NCBI GenBank assembly: GCA_013396525.1
Contig: VWYX01000249.1
Span: 651,563 to 715,562 of the forward strand
DNA from: Chaetorhynchus papuensis
Taxonomy: Eukaryota; Chordata; Aves; Passeriformes; Rhipiduridae
Direction: 5' to 3'
DNA length: 64,000 bases
In this document: piece by piece, positions 12,636 to 25,049 of the stretch
Layout: every line of letters starts with the position of its first letter
Position numbering within the stretch: the stretch's first letter is position 1
Notes under the pieces: generated by a model
Told to the model about the DNA's origin: nothing
The model's input: only the letters and a program-made list of their open reading frames with translations
Databases searched by the model: none
Made by a program: the position numbers and the translations under genes

Positions 12636-12703
12636 TAGAATCATAGAATAGTTTGGAAGGGATTTTTAAGGTCATCTAGTTTAACTCCCGTGCAATGAGC
12701 AGG
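12636..12703 (-). mobile_element. CR1 3'-terminal fragment, minus strand
   Basis: AGAATCATAGAATAGTTTGG, then AAGGGATTTTTAAGGTCATC and TAGTTTAACTCC, is the reverse complement of a CR1 3' end: tail unit ATTCTATGA, then CCTTCCAACC-type, then GATGATCT and GGTTGGAACTAG-type sequence. About 70 bases remain, as usual for severely 5'-truncated avian CR1. Divergence is moderate. Confidence 0.85.
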
Positions 12704-15700
12704 GAATGCAATAAGCATTTTTCTTTCAGAGGCTCTCTTGTTTCCTAACAACCCCGTAAAGAAAAAAAAAACAGGCTTTAGGATACATGTGAAACCTCAG
12801 TGTGTACGTAATTTCCATAGCAAGCCACCCACACTATGTAGCTTGCTCCTGGTGCCTGCACAGGTGATTTCTCCCTTTGTACTGATCAAGTTGCTTGACC
12901 TTGGTGCCCTCTGTAAAGCTGTGAACTTGAAAGCAGCATAATAAATTCCCACCTCATCCCAGGTGTCTGTCAGCCTGAAGCTCCCACAGTAAGGTGAAGG
13001 GGGAAAGAGGGGGCTCATGTCTCTTTACCAAAGCAGGCTGGCTCTCTAATGCCCCATTAGCATACCACACACAAGCATTCAGCTTTTAATTAGTTACGTG
13101 GTGTGATAATTAAGTAGCATTTCTCTACAATTTTCCTCTTGTGTGGAGCAGAGGGGAGGGGGATGGTGTCTGTTGGGGATGGGAGTTGAGGTTGTTTTAA
13201 TGTTGTAAGTAATTGCGACCCCAAGGAGAAGCAGAAGCAAAATGCAAACTCTCCCTGGGAAAGCAGTGGAAGCCCCGTGCTGGGCTCTCTCCTGTCCTTC
13301 CTCCCAATTCCCTCTGGCATGGGCCCACCCTCCTTTCTCCAGCAGAGTGCTCAGTGGATAATAACACATCCTCTGGAGCATCCTCCTCTACATGTCAATG
13401 TATGCACCTTCAGATCCTGGTGGGCTGACGAAGAGCTACCCTCCTGCCTAGATTGACAGCTGTTAGGAAGAGGAGGAGAAGCTGAAGAAGAAAGCTCTGG
13501 ATAGGAAGAATCACAGGCTTTTCCAGAGCTGGGGAGCTGTACACACAGCAAAAGTGGATTAATTGAGAAGTATTTCATGGTGACATGGCAGAGCAGGGTG
13601 TTGGGAGCCCAGAGCTAGGGGAGGGGAAGTTCTGCACCATGAGGTTTGTGTCACATTTGGTGCTGCAACATGTGTGGTAAGAAAAAACAGCTTTCCTACT
13701 GTCAGGAACAGTGAGGCCCCATGCCCAGCTGCAGCAGGGCAAGTGTGGTGTCCCCAGCTGGGAATCTCTTACTGGAGAGCAGAACAGGTATAATTGATCC
13801 ATGCAAAGCAGGGGAAGAAATAAAATAAAGCCTATTACCAAAGCGGCCTGTTGTTTCGGCAGCGCGCACGCCGTTGGGCTGCTTGTGACAGGGAAACAGA
13901 TGGTAATTCTGCGAGCCCTGCACATCCTGGCACATGTGTAGATTCAAAGAGTTACTGCATCATGGAAGAGGCAGATGCAAGTTTGTTGGGATATGAAATA
14001 AAATACAATTTCATAATGAACTTGGCAGCTATGCCATCCCTTAATCAGTTCGGAATTATCTCCATTAAGCATCTCCCCACTTCCCAACAGGAAACTCAAA
14101 TGAAAATGAACCCTAAAATATAGTAGGTTTATCTGCTCTTAAACTAGGCAGAAGCAAAGATTGGGATACATCTTTTAAATAAGCTCCAGGAAAACCTTTG
14201 GAAAATTATCCAATGGTTCTCATGCCAACAGGCAACATAAATCTCTTCTAGGCTTATGAGGAGATCACTGCCAAACCATGCCCTAGGGTTTTCATCTGCG
14301 AAGGTGACGTCCAGCACATGACTCTGCTTCCTTGCCCTGGCACATTAGGCACTCCTGCCTCATCTAGGAGGGAGGGATTTATGTTCTCAGAATGTCAGGC
14401 TCAGGAAGTGCTGAGGCACAGGTACGTTTTCTCGTGGTAGGAAGCCTCTCAGTGGACAGCAGTGTGTGCTCTAACACCGAGCGTTGCTGAACTCCTCATT
14501 TTCACTCCAGTCTGTTCCTGGAGTGGGGACATCTTCTCCAGGTCAGCTTAAAATGAGAGTTTGTGGCAAGTGACTGTTTTGACAGCTGTGTCTTTGCTGC
14601 CATGGGGCAAAGCTGTCTGTGCATGGCAGTGACCAACAGCTGCTCCGGAGGGCTCTTCTCCATGCTATGGAGAGAGGCTTTCTAGGAGACAGCTTAACAA
14701 AGATTAATTACAAAAATGAAGTGTCACTGGCTTTTGGTCATGGTGTCCAAGAGGGCAGGGGGCATGGAGGGCATGGAACTCTCCACAGATGGGCAAGGGA
14801 GTTGAACAAAGAGTTGCAGAGCTGTTATGCACTGTTGAGCACAGGGTGTTGTAGTCATGTTGGAGAAAAGGGTTGGGCAGTTCTGTTGGTAAAAAATGGG
14901 AAGGCTTTCCCTGGATAGCAGCTCACTGTCCTGTTGCTGGGCAACTCTGAGGGTGAGACCAGTGCTTTGCACCCTTCCTGCTCTCCCAGACCTGCCTCCC
15001 AGGTGGGCCAACACCCCTCACTCCTGCCCCACTTTCCCAGTCCCAGACCTATTTTACCCCAAGGCTTTACCACTCCTTCCTCAATGTGTTATACGAAAGC
15101 ATCCAATGGGAAAATCATCTGCAATTACCAGAATACTTTTTTCATTGACAAAGCTCGGCTTGGAATTTGGAGTACAAGACATAAAAGACTGATAGAATAG
15201 AGCTTGATTGATAGCTGGCATGATTACAAAACTACAGTACCTGCATCCAGCTAGCTATAAATTGTACCACGGTGCCTATCAGCCAGCTTCTCTTGAAACA
15301 TTTGATTAGAGCTTCTTTCAGCTACCCTTGGCCCTCCCCAGCTGCTAGGGAAAGGGCTTTTGTGTGAACAAACCTTACGTGATTTGAGCTGAAATCGTGT
15401 CCTAAATATTTGAAGTGGCATGAATTGAATACCCACATCTTTTTCTTGTGGTCCTGAAACTGGCTACTAGAACTGCTTTGCAAAATGATTGAGTGTTCAA
15501 TAGCCAAGGCATAAAAGTTGCTTGCCCAGTATAAAAGGACAGAAGTGCCACAAGGTTATTTGCTGGAGAAGAGGATTTTTTTTTTTCTTTACTTTGGTTT
15601 TCATCTGGCTACTGCCATTGGCATTCAAGCAAAACAAGGATTTTTATTGTATCCCACAATATGGGAAAGAAGGCAGCTGGTTTCTACACTGAGCGGGAAC

Positions 15701-17365
15701 CTGGCTGCCCTTGTGTGTCGTTGGGAAGCCCCATGGTGATGTCACACAGGCACTTAGGAGCTGAGACACAGCACTCAGCAGCTCGAGCATCATTCCAAGC
15801 TCACGAGGCAGCGCTGGTGCCTTCACATGGCACATCACTGTGGCACTGATGTAGCAACTTGCTCTTCCATGGCAACACCTCCGTGGGGAGTCTCTCCACT
15901 GGGCTTTCAGGCATGCTGTAGTGGGGCAGTGAGAATTGCCCTGTCCCTCAGAGGAGGCCATTAGCAGAACAGGGAGTTGAACCCCTATCTTGCTGTATCC
16001 TATCTTGCCCTTTCCTCTCTAGAGGGAGAGCTCTGGGCTGAAGATTGTCCAGCCAATGTTGAATATGAGTCACGTTCTGCTAAGCTGTGCACCTATGTGA
16101 GAGTACTACCAAGTTTAAATGACAGTGGGCAGAGATCTCCCACACAGAGCTGTCAGAGTAGCATTTACTTATGTATTCTCTTTTTTGATAATTTAGTTTA
16201 AATCAATGTGACACATGCTAGTATGTTTTCCAGTATAAATCAACACCAAAATATAGTTCTGTCCTTGTTATGTGTACAGGCTGGCATATCCCTCTGCTTG
16301 GCAGAGAGGGCTCCAGGGGCCTGACAATGAAACTTCCCTTGGGGGAACACACTTTTGCATTCACTTCCCAAACTGTCTATTGCCTCTGCAAGCACTTTTT
16401 CTTTTACTAATGAGAATAATAAGCTTTCATGTAGAGGCACTTGCAACATGTGTTTACTGCTGTGAAAGAATTTAAATAGAGGCTTAAAGGAAAGCGAAAT
16501 AGAGTATTGTCTAGGATATCTCCTTGAGAACAATGTCAGTTTAAGTAAGGGAACTCAGGATTGTTGAGTATACTTGAACTTGGTTATGGGATTCTTTTGA
16601 TGGAAGCAGAAATGCAATAAAACCACTTAGAGGCTTTGAATCAAAATGCTGGCTACATTTGGCAGAAATCTGTGAATCAAATTATTCTGGTATTTGTAGC
16701 TATTAAGCAAAACCTGAATACATTTCTCAGTGCTTGATTTCTTTGAGTATTTGAATAGGAAAGGAAGTAAGTGCCTCTCCACTTCCATGGAACAGAACTT
16801 CAGAGGAAGGAAAAGATTTTCACAAGCTGACTCAAAAGGCTGGTGTCCAGCTTGAGGCTCCCAATGCTTTTTCTGACTCCTCCTTTTCACAGTACTCATG
16901 AATTTCCAGATCAAGACCCCAAACAGATGACATTACAGCACAACACTCTGCCATATGAGAGGCGAGTGCGAGGGTTTAGAAGGGAGAATGATGGGTCTGC
17001 CTTTTTCTTTTTGCAGCCCTTGATGGAACTCTTCCAAATGGAAAGATGCAGGGCCAGAAAGGGCTTGCTGGCTGGTTTTCTTATGGAAAATAGGGCAAAT
17101 AACTGCAACCCACTGAGAGCAGTGCAGAGCAGATGAAGGGAAAACTTTAACAACTTTGAACAGCATGCCATAACTGAAGCTATGTCAAGGAGAGCTTTCC
17201 TCAAGGATCTGTGGGATGATGCAATGGGCACAGCAGTGAGGGAGAAGAAACAAACCCTGTGGAACTTGGGCTGTGGCCTCGTGCCCTCATGCCCACGGGA
17301 AGTGGCTTGTTCAAGCACAGCTCACAAGCCTGCTTTGCTTTCTAGACACTCCCAACTCCAGGAAG
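12704..17365. other. Unique stretch with conserved-looking blocks, no gene seen
   Basis: No convincing gene. Open frames reach 135 codons (minus, 16911-17318) without any domain and overlap frames on the other strand. A conserved-looking block at 13838-14110 is listed separately. The region 15090-15430 is also unique, AT-rich, and free of simple repeats (it includes CAGCTAGCTATAAATTGTAC near 15249), but no specific claim can be made. A T11 run occurs at 15576-15586. Confidence 0.55.
13838..14110. promoter_or_regulatory. Candidate conserved non-coding block
   Basis: A dense CpG group between 13843 and 13913 (AAGCGGCC, TTTCGGCAGCGCGCACGCCG, TGCGAGC; seven or more CpGs) is directly followed by AT-rich sequence with GGTAATTC, TTCATAATGAAC and GGAATTATCTCCATTAAGC. 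No repeat family was recognised. A 90-codon plus frame (13851-14123) crosses the whole block but changes abruptly from an Arg/Ala-rich to a mixed composition, and it has no recognisable domain. A constrained regulatory element is the more economical reading. Confidence 0.3.
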
Positions 17366-17367
17366 GT

Positions 17368-17611
17368 GCAGACAAATCAGAGAGAATCTGCAGAAGCACA
17401 GCTAGCATGATTAAAGGGCTGAAGGATTGACTTATTAGGGAAGAAGATTAAAGGAACTAAATATGTTGAGGTTGACTAAGTAGCAACTTAAGACGGGACG
17501 TGAATGATAACAATCCCCACTGGCTTTTGAAGGATTCGAACAGCTGGGAGAGAGAAAGAAAAGGGAGGAATTGACAAGTCTGGTTCAAGGGGTGACTGGT
17601 AACTGACTGAG
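17368..17611 (+). mobile_element. Old CR1 fragment, C-terminal pol region
   Basis: Two collinear peptide landmarks of CR1 ORF2 are visible. MIKGLKD is encoded at 17407-17427 (family motif MIKGLE, from memory), and RLKELNMLRLTK at 17445-17480 (family motif RLRELGLFSLEK). They are in different frames, so at least one indel separates them, and stops follow each. Upstream, CAGACAAATCAGAGAGAATC fits the DKLERVQ region. The 3' limit is unclear; recognisable similarity fades near 17600. This is an ancient dead copy. Confidence 0.62.
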
Positions 17612-18920
17612 CATGCGATAATTTTGGTCAAATAGCAAACAAACACAAAAATCCCAATCAAAATCCCAGATAGGTCACGGGTATCTAAAAGGAAATAATA
17701 GACGCTGAACGGAGTTGCATTTTACAGAGAGGTGTATGGTATGAGCTGAGCCCTGTGCTTGAGTAGTCTCCTATGTCTTTGCTGTAGTACATCAGCGCTG
17801 CAGTCCTTGCTCTGTCTGCCAGGAATTGCTCCTCCTCAGAGCATGGCTGCAAACACAAACACGGGTAAGAGTGAGAAGGCTGTGCTGGGCACTCCATTCT
17901 CGCTGAGGCCAGATCTATGAGGAGTAGAAAACAGGAGCTGAGCTGATGATGTGGGGTGGGGAAGCTGCTCAAGAGCACCTCGTGTTCCCTTCCTGTCTCA
18001 TTGTGGGGATCTGAAGGACTTAAATGTGCTGCTAGCTTTGTACCTTTAACTTGCCAGTAGGAACAGGAATCAGATTAAAGATTTCACCTCCTCCTCATTT
18101 CCTTCCTGCAAGTTGCATGGCCACTGCACAGAGCATGTGCTGAGCTGCCAGAAATTCTGCGTGTTGAGAAACTTACTCTAAAGACAGCGTGAAATGGAGG
18201 TGTCAGAAAGCTTCGTGCTGCTAATTAAGCTGGTGTGCACGGAAACATAACTGTTGTCAGGGTTTAATTCTGTATCGTGCCTTAAAGCTCTGTTGATGCA
18301 GCTCTCTCCTCCTGCCCTGCAGCCTCCCAGATCTCCTCACCCAGCACTTCTCTTGACAGCTCTGTCCATGCCCTTGCTCCTCACCACTGCTGCATTTTAT
18401 CTCCCCGTGTAGGTAAGCCTCCCCAAAAAAAGCCCCTAGCACATCCTCTGGCTTCTCTGCTCCCCTCTTGCTTAACACCTGTCCCACGATGGTATTTCCC
18501 AGCCTGCCCCTACAAGGATAACAAGCTGTCTCTTGGTAGGGTCCCTTGCTTTGTTGCTGGTAAACCCGAGGTGGGTCCATGGAGAAACTGAATATATATG
18601 CTTTGGAAAAGTGCCAGAGAGCTGGGCCTTGGCAGGGAAACACCTGGGTTAGACTGTGTTCCAAAACAAGGTCCCTCAGGCACAGTTTTCACTCGTGTCC
18701 GTGGAAGTCAGGTGTAAACAGGCAGTATAATTTTCAGGAAAGAGAGAGATTGCTGTATTTCTGTCCTCAGTAAGAGGTGGCACGAGGCCCAGAGGAGGTG
18801 GCATTCCTTGCAGTACACTTGGGTTCCCAGCCCTCAGCCCCTGTCTGTGCGGGCAGGCTCCCTGGAAAGCATGAGGCTGTGTCTTCTTTCTGTGCTGTGG
18901 AGGTGGGGCTCCTTCAGCCC

Positions 18921-18950
18921 CTGCTCTGCTCTGCTCTGCTCTGCACTGCT
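18921..18950. repeat. CTGCT pentanucleotide microsatellite
   Basis: Six consecutive CTGCT-type units, one of them changed to CTGCA. The array explains the Leu/Cys/Ser-rich ends of the small open frames crossing it. Confidence 0.85.
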
Positions 18951-19559
18951 CTCCTCGCTGCGGTCAAGGCATGCGGATTTAGTGATGATCCAGCACCGGC
19001 TACATTGCAGTGGGCGTTGGTGGCTTGACCTTGTGACATACTCTATAGGTCTTCATAGTCTGCCCTCCACAAGGTATGGGTTTACCAGAATGAGAAGGGC
19101 TGTAAGGGGGACTTCTTAACACGTAACCAGCAGGAGCTGTACGTGCTGCCTCATCTCATGGAGCTGGACAGTTCTTCTGCTGGGTCCAGGGCCTGGGACG
19201 CCTCTTGACACCCAGGCAGAAATAACCAACATTGCCTGTAATTCCCTGTCACCGCTGGTTATCTACACAAACAAGAGAGATGCTTGAGAGGTCAAGGGAG
19301 GCAGGATGTAGTGCCAGCAGAATACAATATGGGGGTGTGTTCCCATACAATAAGTTCTGCACGATTCGAAGCCAGCCCCCCTCCTCCATGTGATCAAGTG
19401 TAGTGCCCGCACCCTCCTCCCTCTGCCTCCCCCCTCTTGCACAAAGGCTGTTTTGCAGAAAACACCGTGGGGAAAGCGGCTTTTGCTAAATGTTTTATAA
19501 CGTGCCAGGGAACCTTTATCAAACATTTAATCCCAAACCTGGCTTTGAAGCAGGGAGGC

Positions 19560-19740
19560 ATACAATTCTGTAATTAATTTTTTTTTTTTTACCTTCTTTT
19601 GCTAATCGCTGATAAAAAGCTTAATTCTATTAACAACTCGACTTGACAAATTGCACCGTTCAACGGAAGCGTTTAGAAATTAATTACGCATTTTATTGCA
19701 TTAGATCGGATAAACAGGGGAGAGCCGGCGGAGCAGGAGA
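19560..19740. promoter_or_regulatory. CpG-retaining AT-rich block, candidate enhancer
   Basis: TAATTAATT at 19571-19579 and TAATTACGC at 19681-19689 bracket AT-rich unique sequence that nevertheless keeps about nine CpGs between 19610 and 19735 (AATCGC, CTCGAC, ACCGTT, AACGGAAGCG, TACGCA, ATCGGA, GCCGGCGG). At this GC level the observed/expected CpG ratio is above 1 by hand count. Methylated neutral DNA loses CpG quickly, so this suggests either long-term lack of germline methylation or strong constraint. No repeat or coding signal was recognised. Confidence 0.38.
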
Positions 19741-20146
19741 GGAGCATCAGCGCAGGGCCCACGGTTGGGATGGTGGCCATTTTTTTCCACTGGCTCCGAG
19801 CGAGCAGTTTGCATGGCTGGAAAATTGCTGACGGGACTGTTTCCCTGTTTGTTTGTTCTGGTCTCTTTGCTGATTGCAAAAGTTCCACGTAGGAGAGTTT
19901 ATTTTTGTAAAGGTGAATTGCAGAGCTATGGTGAAAATTCAGCTAAGCACAAATTTCTGTGCTGAACAGCCTCCAGGGGGGACAGCCAGGCTCAGTGAGT
20001 CTGAGGATAATGAGAATATGGGATATATGAGCACACTGTGAGGAGCAGAACCACGGAAGTCTGTGTGGCGCAAATGAACAGACTGGGACAAGGGGAAGTC
20101 CAGTACGTACTATGTACACCTGGCAAGGGAACCCCGGGGTTTTTAA

Positions 20147-20218
20147 TATATGTGTGTGCATAGATGTAGATGCATGTATACATCAGCATGCCTAGATCCA
20201 TGCACACACACACATATG
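20147..20218. repeat. Imperfect inverted repeat of TG/CA type
   Basis: The left arm TATATGTGTGTGCAT (20147-20161) is matched by the right arm ATGCACACACACACATATG (20200-20218), with a two-base bulge. The loop contains the palindrome ATGTATACAT at 20173-20182. It can form a stem of about 13-15 base pairs, and probably arose from expansion of TG and CA runs in opposite orientation. Confidence 0.65.
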
Positions 20219-21879
20219 CATGTAGATACACTTATATTCTCAAATTCCCTGGTGTAAAATTCAGAAACCATTCCTAGTTTGTTGGAGGTAGTCTAAAAAA
20301 AAAATAAGGGAGATCAGAAACTAAAATGGCATGTCAGTTTTACCTACCATTCTGCCTGCCCCCACAGTGAGATTTAAGGATATTATGATTCAGAATTGCA
20401 TTAGTGAGTGTCTGGGTTTGAGATGCAGTTTTCACTCTGGGTTGTTTTGAACCTTGCTGACATTTGGAAGAAAATTTGGGTTCATTCCTGTTAACCTGGG
20501 ATGCATGAATGGCATATCTTCTTAATTCCAGCTTTGCTGCCTGTGTGCTGGGTTGTTTTTTTCTCAACTTTGTTTTTATTTCTTAGAGGCACATCAATAA
20601 CCTTTCTCCTTGGCTGTAATCCATATCGTTGTGACCCTGATGAGTTTTAGTCTGATTCTGGAAAAGGCAAGGAGAAGAAAATGAACTTCATTTCTCACTT
20701 CAGCCTCGTTTTCCGTTCGTGGGCTGGATAAATGTGGGTGCCTGTAACCAGCTCTGTCAGCTGGTAAGCTTTTTCTCCAAGATGTGCGTGGACCAGGTTG
20801 TTTGTGTGCCCTGGGGCAGCTCCTGCTTCCTCCCCACAGGCTCCATCTGCAGGGAGAAGACACAGAGTGGGCAGCAAAGCCCAGAGATGCTTCAGGCCAG
20901 GTCAAGCCCTCCTTTTATTTTCCCAGTGAGTCTAGGCACAGCCTCAGGAGAGGGAGGCAGCAGGAATGGCAGTGTCCAGACTGCCCACGAAAAGACCTGC
21001 TCCCACAGGGAGTCAGAGAGTGACCTGCCCACACAGCTTCAGATGCTTGTTTTTAAAAAGCAGCCTGCTCCAGCCTGGTTCTTGGCCATTTTTATTCCCT
21101 AGCAGCCCCGACTCCGCTGGCCTCTCCAGCCACATCCCCTGCGGCTGCGTCGCTCCGTCCTTCACACGCAGGCTACAGATGGTGGCCAGGGCTCTGGAGC
21201 AGCAGCCACAGGATGCTCTCCTGACACCTCTTTTTACAGGGCTTTCCAAAGACAGTATCTGGGGACTCTGTTAGAGCTGCTCCTGGTTGCAGCAGGTGCA
21301 GAGGTGTGGGGAGACGGCCAAGGTGCTGGGGAACAGGGAGATCATTTATGCTTCCTTGGTGCACATATCTCTTCAGATGGTGCATTTCCCTTACTTTGAA
21401 GGCATCGATTGTAATTCTTCAGTTATGGCTAAGTTTAGATTTCCATTCTCAGGCTTATTTTTCGCTTTCTAACCTTTATTAGGAGAAACTAATTTGTTTG
21501 CGTAGTGAGATGTTCAAAACCAGGTAAAAGATGTCAAAAGCAGGAGGGATTTTTTTTTTCTTTTCTTTTTTTTTTTCCCCTCTCTCACAGAAAATGCAGA
21601 ATTAGAGATACTCATGCTTCGTAAAAATCATACATTGAGCTCATCATCTCTTACTGCATCTTGAGTCTTCTTGACTCAGGTGCTCTCAACAGCATTGGCT
21701 TGCCAGAGCTCATGATGTCAACACTCCTGCACAGGTATTTTTCACAGGCAACAGCTGGGAACCAGAGGGGGGAACACAAGAAGGGGCATGGCCAGTTTTA
21801 GATAGCTCTTATTAGGGAGGGGAGTGTGTGGGGAGGGCAGACAAGGGGCTGTGGTAATCAAAGGCAGGCAGAGAGTAAT

Positions 21880-22258
21880 CTCGCTGTGGGAGCATGAAAG
21901 AGGCAGAAACAGATATACAGATGGCGCACAGCAACTAAGAAAAGAAACATGATGAAGGAGTGAAAGAAAAATAAATAAAAGTTAATAGAGCTAAGCAAAA
22001 ATACTGAGAAGAAAAATATAGTGCTGGTGAAAGAGGGAACAGAATGAACTCAGAGACAGGCAACAGGGACGCTGCTGAGAAAAAAAATATTAACAATGAA
22101 AGATAGATCACAGCATGCTAGATGGCAAGAAATAAACAGCAAGTTTATACAATTTCAAGGAAAACTATTGAGTCAAAATGTGTAGAGAGAAGAGGGAGGG
22201 AGAGGAAAGAAGGTTGGGAAAAATAAATTCAAAGGCTCCTTTGAAAAGAATAATTAAG
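21880..22258 (+). repeat. Purine-biased tract (A/G-rich on plus strand)
   Basis: Nearly 380 bases in which A and G dominate the plus strand (long GAAAGA, GAGAGAAGAGGGAGGGAGAG and AAAAATAAATTC-type runs). It lies shortly after a pyrimidine tract at 21550-21588. No repeat family was recognised. Such strand asymmetry may be a relic of an A-rich retroposon or simple purine drift, and can adopt unusual DNA structure. Confidence 0.5.
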
Positions 22259-23730
22259 TGACTAAGGCATCAGTGCGAAATTACTGTGGTACTCCTGGGG
22301 CTGAGGCATTCAGCAATGAAACCTGTAGGGATTGCTGGGGAGGGGGGGCGGAACTGAGAGGACCAGGGGACTGGTGGCAGGCTCCCAGCCCACCCTGCCC
22401 AGGCGCTGCACAGCCATGTGCTGCTGCTGGTCTGGGTCCCTGCACAGCCCCGAGGACCCTCTTCGCAAGCAGGTGAGGTTTAGGGAAGACACGTCCGGCA
22501 AAAATGAGGAGAGGAGAAATACATTTGCCTCAATAAGCCTTCTGGCTGGTGGGTCTGTGCTGCTTTTGAGGCTCAGTCTGCCCTTTCTGAGGTGCTTACT
22601 CCAGGCTTGCAAAGCCAAGCCCTCTCTTTAGGGCACAAGGCTAGCATTACACAGGGTAGGAGCTAAGGGGGAATATGCCCATGTCCAACGAGGCAGGAGG
22701 AATTTATTAGTGTTTGAAACTAAATCAATGCACTGCCTGAAAAAAATGATCCTTTGCCCTGAATATTAATGTCAATTTGGCATGTGATAATTTAAATTTA
22801 ATTTAGTTGTATAGGATTCCTCCTCAGCCTTGTGCATGAATGGACAAGTAATTTTGCAACATGACTTCATCCAGCCTCTGTGCTTGTAAAGCCATCAAAA
22901 CGCGTTCAGCCACAGGCCAGGATTTCCCCGTCTCCTCTCTCCCCTGCTCCCCTGCTTTCCTTTACTGCCTTTGCCGTGCTAAGCTTGATGGAGCATGGCA
23001 ATGACAAATGTGAAAACAGTAAGCAAAAGATTTTCACCCTTGCAGAATGAGCCCTGGCAAAAGCACCGCTGCATTCCTTGCTCAGGTTCCAGGAGCTATT
23101 AATAGAGGTCTGCAAAGGTTTATTAATTATGCTTTTATACTGGGCCTTCTTCAATACGAACAGTGTGCACATTTTGTTCCCGTTTCCCCACATCTCTCTG
23201 TCACCTGAATAGGCCTCTGCCTGTGCAAAATTTTTAGAAGAGAAGGAAGCAGCATATCTGGACAGGCCCCTTCCAACATGCATATCCCACCCCAGTGCAC
23301 CCAAAAGACCTCTGCCTTGAGAACTCAGCCTGTGCTGACGCTGCAGTTGTAGCCGGGCAAAACAGGAAAACTTGGTGTCCTCAGGATGTTGGGCAAATCA
23401 GACTTTCTTTTGAGTTCTGCTCAGTGCCAATTGACAGCTCCCTGGAAAACCCACCAGGTGAAACACATCTGTAGGATTTCATCATTTACAGGCCTGACAC
23501 CTAGAAGTGCAGCTGAGCATCTCAGCTTCCACTAATAGAAGTCAACATGACCTGACAGGACTTTGATCTCCTGCAAACAACACCAGGTTTCAGCGGGCCA
23601 GCGGTGGCTGCAGGGCTTTGTGGGCAGTTTACAAGGGACTCCTCGGGTCCCTTCACTGAAGAGCTTAGCCTTTAAGACCATGATCCCATAAATCGGTGCT
23701 TAGGCAACTAGCCCATTGGGTTTAATGGGA

Positions 23731-24447
23731 TTACTTGCGTGAGCAAGGCTTTGTGAGCCACTTGTGAGGAGCAGTGGAAGTGGATGGAGCTGTGAGATTG
23801 CTGCAGAGCATGAGGGGGATGCATTTATTGCACTCACAGGGATGGGGTTGGTGCCACTTGGGAGGGGGTATTGCCATTTGTTTTGCACGCTGCTGGGGTA
23901 TGTTGAAGGCTAGATAAAGGCAAAAGTGACATGAGATTGGGGCTTTTTGGGCAGGGAGGATGCCAGACAGATAATCAGATGTACTGGAGCTGAGGAAACG
24001 TGTGATGGGTGGAGAAGGGGACATGGGGAAAGGTGCAGAAAGGCACAGTTGTGAGCAGTGCCAAGACCATGACTGATGGTTTCTGAGGTGGCTGAGGCAC
24101 TGCCAAAGTGGGGCAGAGGGAGATTCGTAATCATTTTGTTCCAATTCAAAAGCAGATCTTAAGTTGATGATATTTACATCAATTAAAATTCTTCTTCTGC
24201 TGTCCCCCTCTGCAAGCACGATAGCTTGGGTAGAGCAAATACTCACAAAGAGGATATTCCTATCATCAGTATTTCTGTCAAAGGTGAATTTGAAATGGTC
24301 TGTTGGATGGGGAAATTTGCATTTTGTGCTGCCAACTACTGTCTGAGTCATAGGTTCTATTTTTTGCTGGCCCTTAATTAGCTGAGTCAAGTTGGATAAA
24401 TCACACACTAATTTACCTACCAAGATCCTTGAGTGGCCCACCCACAA
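23731..24447 (-). other. 238-codon open frame, gene status not supported
   Basis: The frame starts with ATG at 24447. Its first 115 codons or so (24447-24100) run through AT-rich sequence, where stops would be expected, and have a mixed, protein-like composition (for example RRRILIDVNIINLRSAFELE). The remainder is rich in Ser, Pro, His and Cys and looks random. No domain or repeat protein is recognised. The AT-rich half carries an octamer ATTTGCAT at 24315-24322 and could equally be a conserved non-coding element. It is probably not a gene. Confidence 0.12.
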
Positions 24448-25049
24448 ATGGGTGCCGTCTCAGCCTGACTGGGTCTCTTCCTGAGCCTCTCAGTGCATCA
24501 TGCAGGCCATGAGCTGTGCTGAGAAGCACTGGTGGTGCTGGTCTGCTTTCCACAGCCCCCCAACATAAGCTCAGCCTCAATCCATACTCACGCTTGCACA
24601 TTTTCCAATCGTACACGTGATTTGTGTTGTGCTGATTTTGTTAGCGATGCAGATGTTACAGTCCGGTGGTATGTAGGAGGGAATGGTGGATTTTACAGCT
24701 GACTGCAATATTCACAATGTGTTTAATGTGTGAGGAAAAGATTATTTGCTGCCAGAAAATACATCAATAATCCGAAATAACAAATAAGCATGAGAGACAG
24801 ATATTTCCTTTGCCATCACAAAAATGCTAGCTTTCATCAGACACTTTTATTTTCTCACTCACTTTGTAACTCATAAGTGGGTTTGGTCAGCAGTACAGTT
24901 TCCTCCTGATTTCAGTGAAGAAAAAAATCCTAGCTATAGCCCTGCAAGCTATTACCTCTTAAAGCACCATTTGACATGAGTTTCAAGTGCTGTTTAGCTC
25001 CAGGTTTTGCAGAGTCCTGTGATGTCTGTCCAGGAAACCTAGTAATGTT

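Larger units (their letters stand above)
17612..21545. other. Unique stretch, no gene seen
   Basis: Overlapping short frames on both strands only (maximum 135 codons, minus, 18257-18664). Listed separately are a CTGCT pentamer array, a CpG-retaining AT-rich block at 19560-19740 and an inverted repeat at 20147-20218. No repeat family or exon was recognised in the rest. Confidence 0.55.
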
